A stretch of 16,302 nucleotides of DNA from assembly GCF_033720595.1 (NCBI RefSeq), contig NZ_JAWWCF010000054.1, positions 1 to 16,302 on the forward strand. Reading direction: 5' to 3'. The translations under genes were made by a program, and so were the position numbers. Shown in pieces: positions 7,080-13,752 of the stretch (position 1 is the first letter of the stretch; each line of letters starts with the position of its first letter). The notes below the pieces were generated by a model. The model had not been told where the DNA came from. It ran no database searches and saw only the letters and a program-made list of their open reading frames with translations. This DNA is from Lishizhenia sp033720595 (GTDB taxonomy: Bacteria > Bacteroidota > Bacteroidia > Flavobacteriales_D > Crocinitomicaceae).

Positions 7080-8291
7080 GTGAACAAACTAATCAATGTA
7101 TTCAAGGATCTAGGACCTGGTCCTCTGGTTGCTGCTGCTTTTATCGGACCCGGAACGGTTACCGTATGTGCCAAAGCAGGAGTTAACTTTTCCTATGCAT
7201 TGTTGTGGGCACTTATGCTTTCTGTCTTCATTTGTATTTTGTTTCAAGGAATGGCAGCTCGTTTAGGTGTGGTGAGTCAAAAAGGCTTGGCGCAGGTGAT
7301 GCGAGAAACGATAACAAATCCCTTTTTGAAATACCTCGTATTAGGAATTAGCATTGCTGCAATTATTGTAGGTAATGCCGCTTACGAAGGAGGAAACATC
7401 ACCGGCGGGAGCATGGGACTAGAAAGTGTTTTTGGTTCTTTTACCCAGGATGTCGGACCCTTTCAATTCAATTTTTATAGTCTTGTTCTGGGAGGAATCG
7501 CTTTGTTTTTGTTGAGTTTGAAAAGTTTCGTTCGTGTAGAGCGCTTACTACTTACACTCGTCATATTAATGAGTTTAGCCTTCATTTCAACAGCATTAAT
7601 ATCAGATATTCAATGGTCAGAATTCTTGGCTGGACTCTTCACTTTTGAGCAACCTCAAGATAGTTTCCTAACGGTCATTGCACTTATCGGAACCACCGTT
7701 GTTCCGTACAATTTGTTCCTACATGCATCTCTTGCCGCTAAAAAATGGAAGGGAGAAGAAGGTCTTGTGAAAAGTAAAAGAGATGTGGTAATCGCCATGA
7801 TTTTAGGGGGGCTAGTTTCGATGGCCATTGTAGTAAGTGCTGCAGAAAGTGGTTTGCAAGAATTACTATCTCCCGATCAACTGGCTTCCTCCTTAGCGCC
7901 TCTCTACGGAGATATTGCGCAATATTTATTGGCGTTTGGTTTGTTTGCTGCCGGACTCACAAGTGCAATCACGGCACCTTTAGCAGCAGGTTTTGTGGCC
8001 AAAGGATGTTTCAACTTGAACGAAAAACAAGAAAAGGCTGTAGCCATATTTGTGCTGCTTATTGGAGTAACATTATCGAGTTTAGGACTCAAACCTTTGG
8101 ATTTAATACAATTTGCACAAGTAGCCAATGCCATCGTTTTACCCCTTATAGCGGTGGTTTTGCTATGGATGATGAACAATAAATCAATACTCGGTAACGC
8201 AAGGAATACAATTACACAAAACATTTTAGGCGGATTGGTCATTCTCTTCGCTTTTGGAATGAGTATAAAAAGCATATACACACTATTTTAA
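7080..8291 (+). CDS. NRAMP-fold transporter of the oxoprolinase-cluster (YcsG-like) type
   Basis: A 403-residue membrane protein with about 11 helices and the NRAMP/LeuT fold. The TM1 signature reads G23-P24-G25-T26 where metal-transporting NRAMPs have DPGN, and the TM6 signature reads V208-P209-Y210-N211 where they have MPHN. All four usual Mn/Fe ligands (Asp, Asn, Met, and the His of MPH) are thus changed, so manganese or iron transport is doubtful. It starts one base-pair step from pxpA (TAA, one base, ATG), the same pairing as ycsG with ycsF-kipI-kipA in Bacillus. A role in importing 5-oxoproline or a related acid is inferred from that context. The start is GTG at 7080, directly abutting AGGAGG (7074-7079); no other in-frame ATG/GTG/TTG lies upstream after the TAA at 7026, and the N-terminus fits the family. 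Confidence 0.88.
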   Translation: MNKLINVFKDLGPGPLVAAAFIGPGTVTVCAKAGVNFSYALLWALMLSVFICILFQGMAARLGVVSQKGLAQVMRETITNPFLKYLVLGISIAAIIVGNAAYEGGNITGGSMGLESVFGSFTQDVGPFQFNFYSLVLGGIALFLLSLKSFVRVERLLLTLVILMSLAFISTALISDIQWSEFLAGLFTFEQPQDSFLTVIALIGTTVVPYNLFLHASLAAKKWKGEEGLVKSKRDVVIAMILGGLVSMAIVVSAAESGLQELLSPDQLASSLAPLYGDIAQYLLAFGLFAAGLTSAITAPLAAGFVAKGCFNLNEKQEKAVAIFVLLIGVTLSSLGLKPLDLIQFAQVANAIVLPLIAVVLLWMMNNKSILGNARNTITQNILGGLVILFAFGMSIKSIYTLF

Positions 8292-8292
8292 G

Positions 8293-9036
8293 ATGGATTC
8301 AGTACACATAGATTTAAATGCAGACGTAGGAGAAGGAATAGAAACTGAGGAGGATTATATGCCTTTTCTAAGTTCATGTAGCATCGCTTGCGGTGGTCAT
8401 TATGGTGATCATGAAAGTATGCGTAAAAGCATGATGCTCGCCAAACATTTTGGCGTGCGAATAGGAGCCCATCCGTCCTATCCCGATAAAGAAAATTTTG
8501 GTCGTAAGGTGATGGAGATAGATTTCTCAGCTTTAGAACAAAGTATCGTGGATCAATTAGAGGCGTTCAAAAGTGTAATGGAGGAGGAAAATATGGAACT
8601 TAACCATATCAAGGCGCATGGAGCTCTTTACAACAAGGCAGCAGAAGATGCGGTTACTGCCCATGTTTTTATAGATGCGTGTAACCGTGTTTTTGAGGAT
8701 TATTTACTTTACGTTCCTTTCAATAGTGTAATGGAAAGTGTAGCGCTAGAAAGAGGTGTTCATTTCATGAATGAAGCTTTCGGGGATAGAGCTTACAATG
8801 CATCAGGGTTGTTGGTGAAAAGGTCAAAATCAGGTGCTGTATTGCAAAACCCTTTAGATATACTCATGCAAATTGAAAACATAGCCTTGCATCATCAAGT
8901 AAAGACCAAAGGAGGGAAAACCATAGAAATGCAAGGAGAAACGTTCTGTATACATGGAGATAATCCCAATGCGAAAGATGTCTTGCATTATCTCAGAACG
9001 GCTTGGGAACAAAATGAACAAATACGAGTGGTATGA
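8293..9036 (+). CDS. pxpA: 5-oxoprolinase subunit PxpA (LamB/YcsF family)
   Basis: A 247-residue protein of normal family length. It shows the hallmark DLNADVGEG (residues 7-15), SIACGGHYGD (30-39), GAHPSYPD (58-65) and IKAHGALYN, which build the metal-dependent amidohydrolase-like site of the LamB/YcsF family. With PxpB and PxpC it hydrolyses 5-oxoproline (pyroglutamate) to glutamate using ATP in the cytoplasm, clearing a product of spontaneous glutamine cyclisation. The ATG is one base past the transporter stop, and the TGA overlaps the pxpB ATG by four bases, so the genes are translationally coupled. Confidence 0.95.
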   Translation: MDSVHIDLNADVGEGIETEEDYMPFLSSCSIACGGHYGDHESMRKSMMLAKHFGVRIGAHPSYPDKENFGRKVMEIDFSALEQSIVDQLEAFKSVMEEENMELNHIKAHGALYNKAAEDAVTAHVFIDACNRVFEDYLLYVPFNSVMESVALERGVHFMNEAFGDRAYNASGLLVKRSKSGAVLQNPLDILMQIENIALHHQVKTKGGKTIEMQGETFCIHGDNPNAKDVLHYLRTAWEQNEQIRVV

Positions 9037-9749
9037 AAGTGAATTGCGTGAAATACGGGAGTCATGGTGTCTTGTTAACGTGGCCGGCAGAGATCAAAGA
9101 AGAAATCTTGATGGAAGTACTGAGTTTTCAGAGCGCTTTACAAGAGAAATATGCCAAGCGTTTGGCTTTTACGCAAAATGCCTACAACAGTATTTTATTA
9201 CAATTCAAGGATGAACCTAGCACGGAGGATGAAAAGGAAATTGAGTTTTTCGTCAATGAAAGTGTGCTCAATCATACCCTAAAGAATCGTCAAACTTGGC
9301 ATATACCTGTTTGCTATGAAAAACCTTATGCTTTAGACATGCCTGAGGTGTGTTTGAAGAATGGTTTGAGTAAGGAAGAGGTGATTACTTTGCACACCTC
9401 CCCAACTTACTTGGTTTATTTCATGGGCTTTTTACCGGGTTTTTGTTACCTCGGTGGGTTGAATGAAAAATTACATATAGCAAGGAAGTCCATACCAAGA
9501 AAAATTACGCCAAAAGGAGCTGTGGGCTTGGGAGGACAACAAACGGGAATTTACCCTGTAGAATCTCCTGGAGGGTGGAACATCATTGGAAATACACCGG
9601 TGGATATGTTACAACTTAACTTGCGTGAAGAAAATGGAATTCAACCGGGTGATTATCTCAAGTTTATACCCGTATCTACCCAAGAATATGAATTCATAAA
9701 AAAAGCAGCAGATCAACGAAATTATAAGCTAAAATCTATACCATGCTAA
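9033..9749 (+). CDS. pxpB: 5-oxoprolinase subunit PxpB (KipI family)
   Basis: A 238-residue protein. Diagnostic segments are GFLPGFCYLGGL (residues 132-143), IPRKITPKGAVGLGGQQTG (about 154-172) and PVESPGGWNIIGNTP, all typical of the KipI/allophanate-hydrolase subunit 1 fold. In PxpABC it works with PxpC as the ATP-dependent activating part. The Bacillus homologue KipI was first known as an inhibitor of the sporulation kinase KinA; no sporulation context exists here, so the enzymatic role is the one to keep. The start ATG overlaps the pxpA stop (ATGA), and its own stop overlaps the pxpC start by 7 bases. Confidence 0.95.
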   Translation: MKVNCVKYGSHGVLLTWPAEIKEEILMEVLSFQSALQEKYAKRLAFTQNAYNSILLQFKDEPSTEDEKEIEFFVNESVLNHTLKNRQTWHIPVCYEKPYALDMPEVCLKNGLSKEEVITLHTSPTYLVYFMGFLPGFCYLGGLNEKLHIARKSIPRKITPKGAVGLGGQQTGIYPVESPGGWNIIGNTPVDMLQLNLREENGIQPGDYLKFIPVSTQEYEFIKKAADQRNYKLKSIPC

Positions 9750-10585
9750 CATTTATTAAACCTGGTTTTTATACTTCTGTACAAGATCAAGGCAGGTGGA
9801 AATACCGCAATAAAGGTATTCCTACTTCAGGTTGTATGGATGATTTATCTGCTCAAATTGCCAATGCTTTGGTTAATAATAAGGCGGAGGATGCCTTGTT
9901 GGAGATTACCCAAATAGGTCCGCACATGCATTTTGATACACCTGCGGTTATTGCATTTTCTGGGGCTCAAGCTGAAGTAAAAATTAACGGTGAAAAAATA
10001 GAACTGAACAAAGCCTATCCCATCACAGCAAATACTGAAGTAAAGGTGGGTTATTGTCAGAAAGGTATACGCCTTTATATGGCAATAAAAGGCGGTTTTC
10101 AAACACCTGAACACTATGGGAGTAGAAGTTGGTTTGAGGGGGTAACGCAACAATCACGTTGTGTAGCTGGCGACAAATTACCTTACTTAACTCAGGCAAA
10201 TTTTTTAGACAAATATGGAAATGTTGTGGTAAATGCAGAGTTGTTTTCTGATGAAATAGAGGTTGAGCCGGGTCCTGAATTTTTATTACTTGGAGAGGAG
10301 CAACGAGAAGCATTAGTAACACAATCTTTCACTATAGGAAACCAGAACAACCGAATGGGTTATCAGTTAGAGGAAGTGGTGAAACACAATTTACCAGAAA
10401 TATTATCAAGTCCTGTACTTCCTGGTACTGTGCAATTAACACCATCAGGTAAATTAATTGTGTTAATGAAAGATTCGGCTACAAGTGGAGGATATCCAAG
10501 GATACTTCAATTAACTGAACTAGGATGCTCTAAAATTGCACAGAAAAGTACACGCGAGCAATTGCATTTTAAAATGAAATTCTAA
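9743..10585 (+). CDS. pxpC: 5-oxoprolinase subunit PxpC (KipA / biotin-dependent carboxylase-like family)
   Basis: A 280-residue protein, slightly shorter than the enterobacterial members (about 310). The N-terminus has the family pattern KPGFYTSVQDQGRW...KGIPTSGCMDD followed by NKAEDALLEIT; later come the conserved IAFSGA and IKGGF, the GSRSW pattern, and SSPVLPGTVQLTPSGK and SATSGGYPRI near the end. It pairs with PxpB to activate 5-oxoproline with ATP. It overlaps pxpB by 7 bases and is followed after 9 bases by the phosphatase gene, so it is inside a longer operon. Confidence 0.95.
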   Translation: MLTFIKPGFYTSVQDQGRWKYRNKGIPTSGCMDDLSAQIANALVNNKAEDALLEITQIGPHMHFDTPAVIAFSGAQAEVKINGEKIELNKAYPITANTEVKVGYCQKGIRLYMAIKGGFQTPEHYGSRSWFEGVTQQSRCVAGDKLPYLTQANFLDKYGNVVVNAELFSDEIEVEPGPEFLLLGEEQREALVTQSFTIGNQNNRMGYQLEEVVKHNLPEILSSPVLPGTVQLTPSGKLIVLMKDSATSGGYPRILQLTELGCSKIAQKSTREQLHFKMKF

Positions 10586-10594
10586 CTTCATGCT

Positions 10595-11104
10595 ATGAAA
10601 TTTGTTAAAAAACCTATCATTCTATTCCTTTTACTTTCATTCATAACCTTATCTGCATGTACAAATGAGGAAAGTGGGAAAACTATTTATTTGTTCAGAC
10701 ACGCTGAAAAGGAGTTGACCACCAAGACGGATAACCCACCTCTGACGGATGAAGGTGAAAGACAAGCTGTGCAAATCAGTAATATTTTAAAAGAGGTTGA
10801 CCTCGAAGAGATTTATACAACGAAATACATTCGAAACTTAAATACTGTTAAACCTTTAATAGATAGCACAGGTGTTCCCGTAAAATATTATAAGTGGGAA
10901 GCCTGGGAAGAGGTTGTAGATGAAATAAAGAAAAGTGATGCAAAAGTTATAGCACTTTGCGGTCATGGAGATATTTTGTTACCCATGATAGAAAAATTGG
11001 GTGGTGTACGACCACAAGAAACAATTGAAAAAGACGAGTACAAAAAAATATATAACCTACTCCTGCTAGGTAACGATGTTACCGTTCAAACAATCAAATT
11101 TTAA
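10595..11104 (+). CDS. Lipoprotein of the histidine phosphatase (SixA/phosphoglycerate mutase-like) superfamily
   Basis: A 169-residue protein. The N-terminus has a lipoprotein signal with lipobox LSAC (Cys22). The residues after it (TNEES) include two acidic residues, similar in spirit to the surface-export signals of Bacteroidota lipoproteins, though not an exact match. The catalytic domain carries R35-H36 in LFRHAEK (phospho-accepting histidine), the PLTDEGERQA helix, TKYIRNLNTVKPL, and the second catalytic H124 in CGHGD. This is the small form of the family. Substrate unknown; extracytoplasmic phosphomonoesters are likely given the lipid anchor. Gaps of 9 and 18 bases to its neighbours place it in the pxp operon, but no functional link to 5-oxoproline is evident. 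Confidence 0.88.
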   Translation: MKFVKKPIILFLLLSFITLSACTNEESGKTIYLFRHAEKELTTKTDNPPLTDEGERQAVQISNILKEVDLEEIYTTKYIRNLNTVKPLIDSTGVPVKYYKWEAWEEVVDEIKKSDAKVIALCGHGDILLPMIEKLGGVRPQETIEKDEYKKIYNLLLLGNDVTVQTIKF

Positions 11105-11122
11105 ATCAATAAATAACCAATT

Positions 11123-11803
11123 ATGGGATTAATTAACTTAGCAACGATTAAACCTCAAGTACAAGATTTCGCTACAAACGGAACAAGTGCAAATTTTTTA
11201 GACCCGAACGGAGATAAAATTACAGGTCACATTTTTACGCGCCAGGAATTATATGATGCTTTAGGAACGAGTGCAACAAGTGAGTATTTTATGGTGTCGG
11301 CGCTGAGTCCGTACCCAGGAGCTAGCATAGACTTCCTAAATTTAGTATTGTGTAGAGTAGACGGTGGTGTAATTGACATAAATGCATTGTACGTAAGTAG
11401 CACAACTCCAATGTCTGGAGCTTTAACTTTTAACACAAATAATGCTACCAATCCAGATGGAAAAACGGTTACGGCCAGGGACTTCACAGATATGTACAAC
11501 GATTACATCAATGACGCTGATCCAAAACCATTGATTTTAGCTTCTGATGAAAAGGTGAAAGGGTATAACTTTACAAGAGATATGATAGAGGCGTTAGGCC
11601 TACAAGACCAACCAACTTCTGAGAATAAGAACGATACCTTTGCGTTCATTCCTATGATAAGACCTGTAGATAGTTTAACCAACAAGCCTTATTTAACCTT
11701 TGCTTTGGCTTACGTAAACGATGGTGTAGTATCGGGAGATATCTTTGATTTTGTAGATCCATGTCCTACAGCTTGTAATAATTATCAGACCGTGTTTATT
11801 TAG
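11123..11803 (+). CDS. Two-repeat protein A1, unrecognised family, paralogous to the 13753-14424 product
   Basis: A 226-residue protein with no signal peptide and no membrane segment, so cytoplasmic unless exported by another route. It holds an internal duplication. Residues about 8-95 and 116-213 align: NGDKITGHIFTRQELYDALG against SDEKVKGYNFTRDMIEALG, then LNLVLCRVDGGVI against LTFALAYVNDGVV. The second half contains ENKND (167-171) and an aromatic/hydrophobic strand FAFIPMIRP. The C-terminus has DPCPTACNN (Cys214 and Cys218). The same plan appears in the protein encoded at 13753-14424. From memory, small Bacteroidota proteins of unknown function ending in PCP..C exist, which may be relatives. 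It is the last gene before a strong terminator, 18 bases after the phosphatase gene. Function not known. Confidence 0.85.
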   Translation: MGLINLATIKPQVQDFATNGTSANFLDPNGDKITGHIFTRQELYDALGTSATSEYFMVSALSPYPGASIDFLNLVLCRVDGGVIDINALYVSSTTPMSGALTFNTNNATNPDGKTVTARDFTDMYNDYINDADPKPLILASDEKVKGYNFTRDMIEALGLQDQPTSENKNDTFAFIPMIRPVDSLTNKPYLTFALAYVNDGVVSGDIFDFVDPCPTACNNYQTVFI

Positions 11804-11814
11804 TAATTTATCTA

Positions 11815-11848
11815 TGAGCTGGTGTTTTACACCAGTTCATGTTTTTTT
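11815..11848 (+). terminator. Intrinsic terminator closing the transporter-pxp-phosphatase-A1 operon
   Basis: TGAGCTGGTGT (11815-11825) pairs with ACACCAGTTCA (11829-11839) over a TTT loop, an 11-bp stem with one G-U pair, then TG and seven Ts (11842-11848). It begins 12 bases after the A1 stop. It separates A1 from the membrane-protein pair at the level of transcription. Confidence 0.85.
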
Positions 11849-11885
11849 ACAAGATTCATTAAGTTGAATTACTTATTTAAAGGGA

Positions 11886-12647
11886 ATGAAGGAAAGAGTA
11901 TTTTTATTAATTGTTCTAATAATTTTATCGATAGTTTTTTATTTGGATTTAAAAGGTGTACATGTTTATATCTTTTCCTTGAATAACTTCGTGTACCTTC
12001 TAACCTTGCTCACGGGAGCCATTATTGGTTTGAATCAATTTAAAAATAAATCCAAAATTATTAAATTGATTACCGTCCTGTTTTCAGGAGTTTTCTTATT
12101 CGAATTAGGTGGGATGATAATGACTCATCTAAGGCTGTTTTATTCTTTGTATTATTTTCTGATATTGTTTTTTTTACTGCTACTCCACCACTTCATTTTT
12201 AGGCAGTTTTTAGAAAATAATGGGAAGCAAATCAAAAGACTTAACCTACTCTCACTAATCATTACTGGTCTTTCTTTAGTAATAATGCTATCCAATTGGA
12301 ATTTATCCGGATTTCCATCTATTGCTGTCAGCTTGTTTTGTATTTACGTCATATCGATGTCTCTCTATTTACTGTATCAATTAATAGATGTACCCATTAA
12401 AACGCAATTGTGGAGAAATCCTCAATTTTTGTTTTGTGTGTCCTCACTTGTAATGTACTGTATAAAGTTTTGGAATGTGTCTTTTCGTCCCGTTTTACAT
12501 AAATTACCTATGGAGGTGATGTTAAAGTATAAGTTCCTACTCTTTAATTTCTCCAATTATATCATGGAAATAGCTTATTGTGTATTTGTAATTCTTTTGT
12601 TGGTTGGACAAGAGAAACAGGTGAACGCTGAAACGAAAAAGGTCTAA
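11886..12647 (+). CDS. Polytopic membrane protein TM-1, unrecognised family (paralogue of TM-2)
   Basis: A 253-residue protein that is almost all membrane: hydrophobic segments at about 5-22, 30-49, 58-80, 84-106, 118-138, 145-168, 178-200 and 213-241, giving about eight helices. The short polar C-tail (QEKQVNAETKKV) is probably cytoplasmic. It aligns along its length with the next gene's product, which has the same length. The best-conserved region runs from LWRNPQFLF (TM7) through FWNVSFRPVL (F200-L204) and KLPMEV to MEIAYCV. No transporter or enzyme motif is seen. The layout resembles the membrane-sensor part of a signal receptor without an attached output domain; a partner kinase lies downstream. 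AAAGGGA precedes the ATG. No own promoter is obvious in the 37 bases after the terminator. Confidence 0.82.
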   Translation: MKERVFLLIVLIILSIVFYLDLKGVHVYIFSLNNFVYLLTLLTGAIIGLNQFKNKSKIIKLITVLFSGVFLFELGGMIMTHLRLFYSLYYFLILFFLLLLHHFIFRQFLENNGKQIKRLNLLSLIITGLSLVIMLSNWNLSGFPSIAVSLFCIYVISMSLYLLYQLIDVPIKTQLWRNPQFLFCVSSLVMYCIKFWNVSFRPVLHKLPMEVMLKYKFLLFNFSNYIMEIAYCVFVILLLVGQEKQVNAETKKV

Positions 12648-12661
12648 TTACTAGTTAAATC

Positions 12662-12692
12662 GTTCATGAACAAATATCCCGTGTTTATTTGT
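12662..12692. promoter_or_regulatory. Palindrome GTTCATGAAC overlapping a hairpin, between TM-1 and TM-2
   Basis: GTTCATGAAC (12662-12671) is a perfect 10-nt palindrome, 15 bases past the TM-1 stop. It runs into ACAAATA (12670-12676) and TATTTGT (12686-12692), a perfect 7-bp stem over a 9-nt loop. No T-run follows. It could be an operator or a processing structure that lets the two membrane genes be expressed at different levels. Confidence 0.4.
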
Positions 12693-12726
12693 GAAATAGG
12701 GGAGTGTTCTAATGATGAAAATCTGT

Positions 12727-12734
12727 TAACTTTA
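12727..12734 (+). promoter_or_regulatory. Possible -7 element TAACTTTA before TM-2
   Basis: Matches TAnnTTTG except for the last base and lies 16 bases before the TM-2 ATG. If used, it would give TM-2 its own short-leader transcript. One mismatch and no visible -33 element make this weak. Confidence 0.25.
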
Positions 12735-12750
12735 AAGAAAACAGTGACTT

Positions 12751-13512
12751 ATGCTGGTTTCAAGAATTCGAAAGTTTAAGATTACCCTACTTATCATTCT
12801 ATCCATCTTAGCATTAGACTATTTTTTCTTTTACTATTTCGATATCCTCTCGCTACAATACATCATCTATAATCTTATTCTTGTCACGGGCAGTGTTTAC
12901 GGAATTCGAAACTATAGCAGGTTGTTGAGAATAGGAAGGTTTATTACCATGCTTTTCACAGGTTTGTTTATTCTTGAATTTATGGTGGCCTGTTTTGGGG
13001 TTTTTAATATTAGTAATACCCTCAACTACTTATTAATTACACTGTTTTTAACGGTGATTAATTATTTCATTTTTGGCATTTATCTCAATTTCAACCCTAA
13101 GAATACCAAAATATACAACTGGATTACCCTTGGAATGCTCTTCGTCATTATTGTGAACCCCATTTATTTGAATAAAGTACATGTATTCCCCTTTTTCTCG
13201 GTAGCATTCTTTTGTATATACGTCATTATTCTCTGCTTAGTGAGTTGTATACAATTGATGGAGAGCCCTCATTACCTTGTGCTTTGGAAAAACCCTTTGT
13301 TCTTATATACTTTCGCCAATTTGTTAATCTACAGCGTTAATTTTTGGAGTTTGACATTCAGGCCAGTATTGTATCAACTACCCTTGGAAACTTTAATTCG
13401 TTACCGGTTACTTCTCTTCGATTTATCCACTATTTGTATGGATATTGCCTACCTTATTCTGCTGTATGTTTTATTCTTAAAGCCGAGAAACTTAGCGCTG
13501 GAAAAAGGGTAG
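12751..13512 (+). CDS. Polytopic membrane protein TM-2, unrecognised family (paralogue of TM-1)
   Basis: A 253-residue protein with about eight hydrophobic segments (about 10-28, 33-50, 58-80, 88-111, 121-141, 147-170, 184-203 and 223-245). It matches TM-1 in length, helix spacing and motifs: SVAFFCIYVI against SLFCIYVI, LWKNPLFLY against LWRNPQFLF, FWSLTFRPVL (F203-L207) against FWNVSFRPVL, QLPLETLIRYRLLLF against KLPMEVMLKYKFLLF, and MDIAYL against MEIAYC. The N-terminal half is much less similar, suggesting that the C-terminal part does the common job (contact with a partner) and the N-terminal part differs in what it senses. The basic start (MLVSRIRKFK) suggests a cytoplasmic N-terminus. 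Function not known; a receptor for the nearby two-component system is an inference. Confidence 0.82.
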   Translation: MLVSRIRKFKITLLIILSILALDYFFFYYFDILSLQYIIYNLILVTGSVYGIRNYSRLLRIGRFITMLFTGLFILEFMVACFGVFNISNTLNYLLITLFLTVINYFIFGIYLNFNPKNTKIYNWITLGMLFVIIVNPIYLNKVHVFPFFSVAFFCIYVIILCLVSCIQLMESPHYLVLWKNPLFLYTFANLLIYSVNFWSLTFRPVLYQLPLETLIRYRLLLFDLSTICMDIAYLILLYVLFLKPRNLALEKG

Positions 13513-13519
13513 AATGCAA

Positions 13520-13545
13520 AAGGCACTGAAGATCTCCAGTGCCTT
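13520..13545. terminator. Hairpin AAGGCACTG/CAGTGCCTT after TM-2 (likely terminator)
   Basis: A perfect 9-bp stem (13520-13528 with 13537-13545) over an 8-nt loop, 7 bases past the TM-2 stop. The plus-strand 3' side is TAATTTG, a weak T-tract; on the minus strand the stem continues into TTTTGC. It most likely ends the TM-1/TM-2 transcript. Confidence 0.6.
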
Positions 13546-13651
13546 AATTTGTGGTTAGTAAAATGCGTATTATATAAGTTCTCAATTATATATGGGGCAA
13601 AGATTCTAATTATTAAATAAATCGTTGTAAGGAGACTTCCTGAAATGTAAA

Positions 13652-13663
13652 GGGGAATTCCCC
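13652..13663. promoter_or_regulatory. Palindrome GGGGAATTCCCC upstream of A2
   Basis: A perfect 12-nt palindrome, 64 bases before the -7 element of the A2 gene and embedded in AT-rich DNA. The position suits an upstream activator or repressor site. No known regulator consensus from this phylum is claimed. The rest of the 13546-13726 spacer holds no gene I can support. Confidence 0.4.
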
Positions 13664-13726
13664 CTATTAACAGAATGTTTATGCCTGTATTTTTTAATAA
13701 AGTGCATGTTCCCAAGTACTACAAGT

Positions 13727-13734
13727 TACTTTTG
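13727..13734 (+). promoter_or_regulatory. -7 promoter element TACTTTTG of the A2 gene
   Basis: Exact TAnnTTTG match, identical to the element before the dipeptidyl peptidase gene, and 18 bases before the A2 ATG. The leader would be only about 12 nt. No clear -33 element. It suggests that A2 has its own promoter rather than depending on TM-1/TM-2 transcription. Confidence 0.55.
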
Positions 13735-13752
13735 CCCTAACCGATAGAAGCA

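Noticed and set aside
7904..8281. 125-codon open frame antisense to the NRAMP-type transporter
   Set aside because: The plus strand encodes clear transporter helices; the antisense reading is a by-product of their codon pattern.
11753..11803. A1 tail as a ribosomally made peptide core
   Set aside because: No maturation enzyme, protease or ABC exporter is in the window, and the tail continues a folded repeat domain; not enough to claim it.
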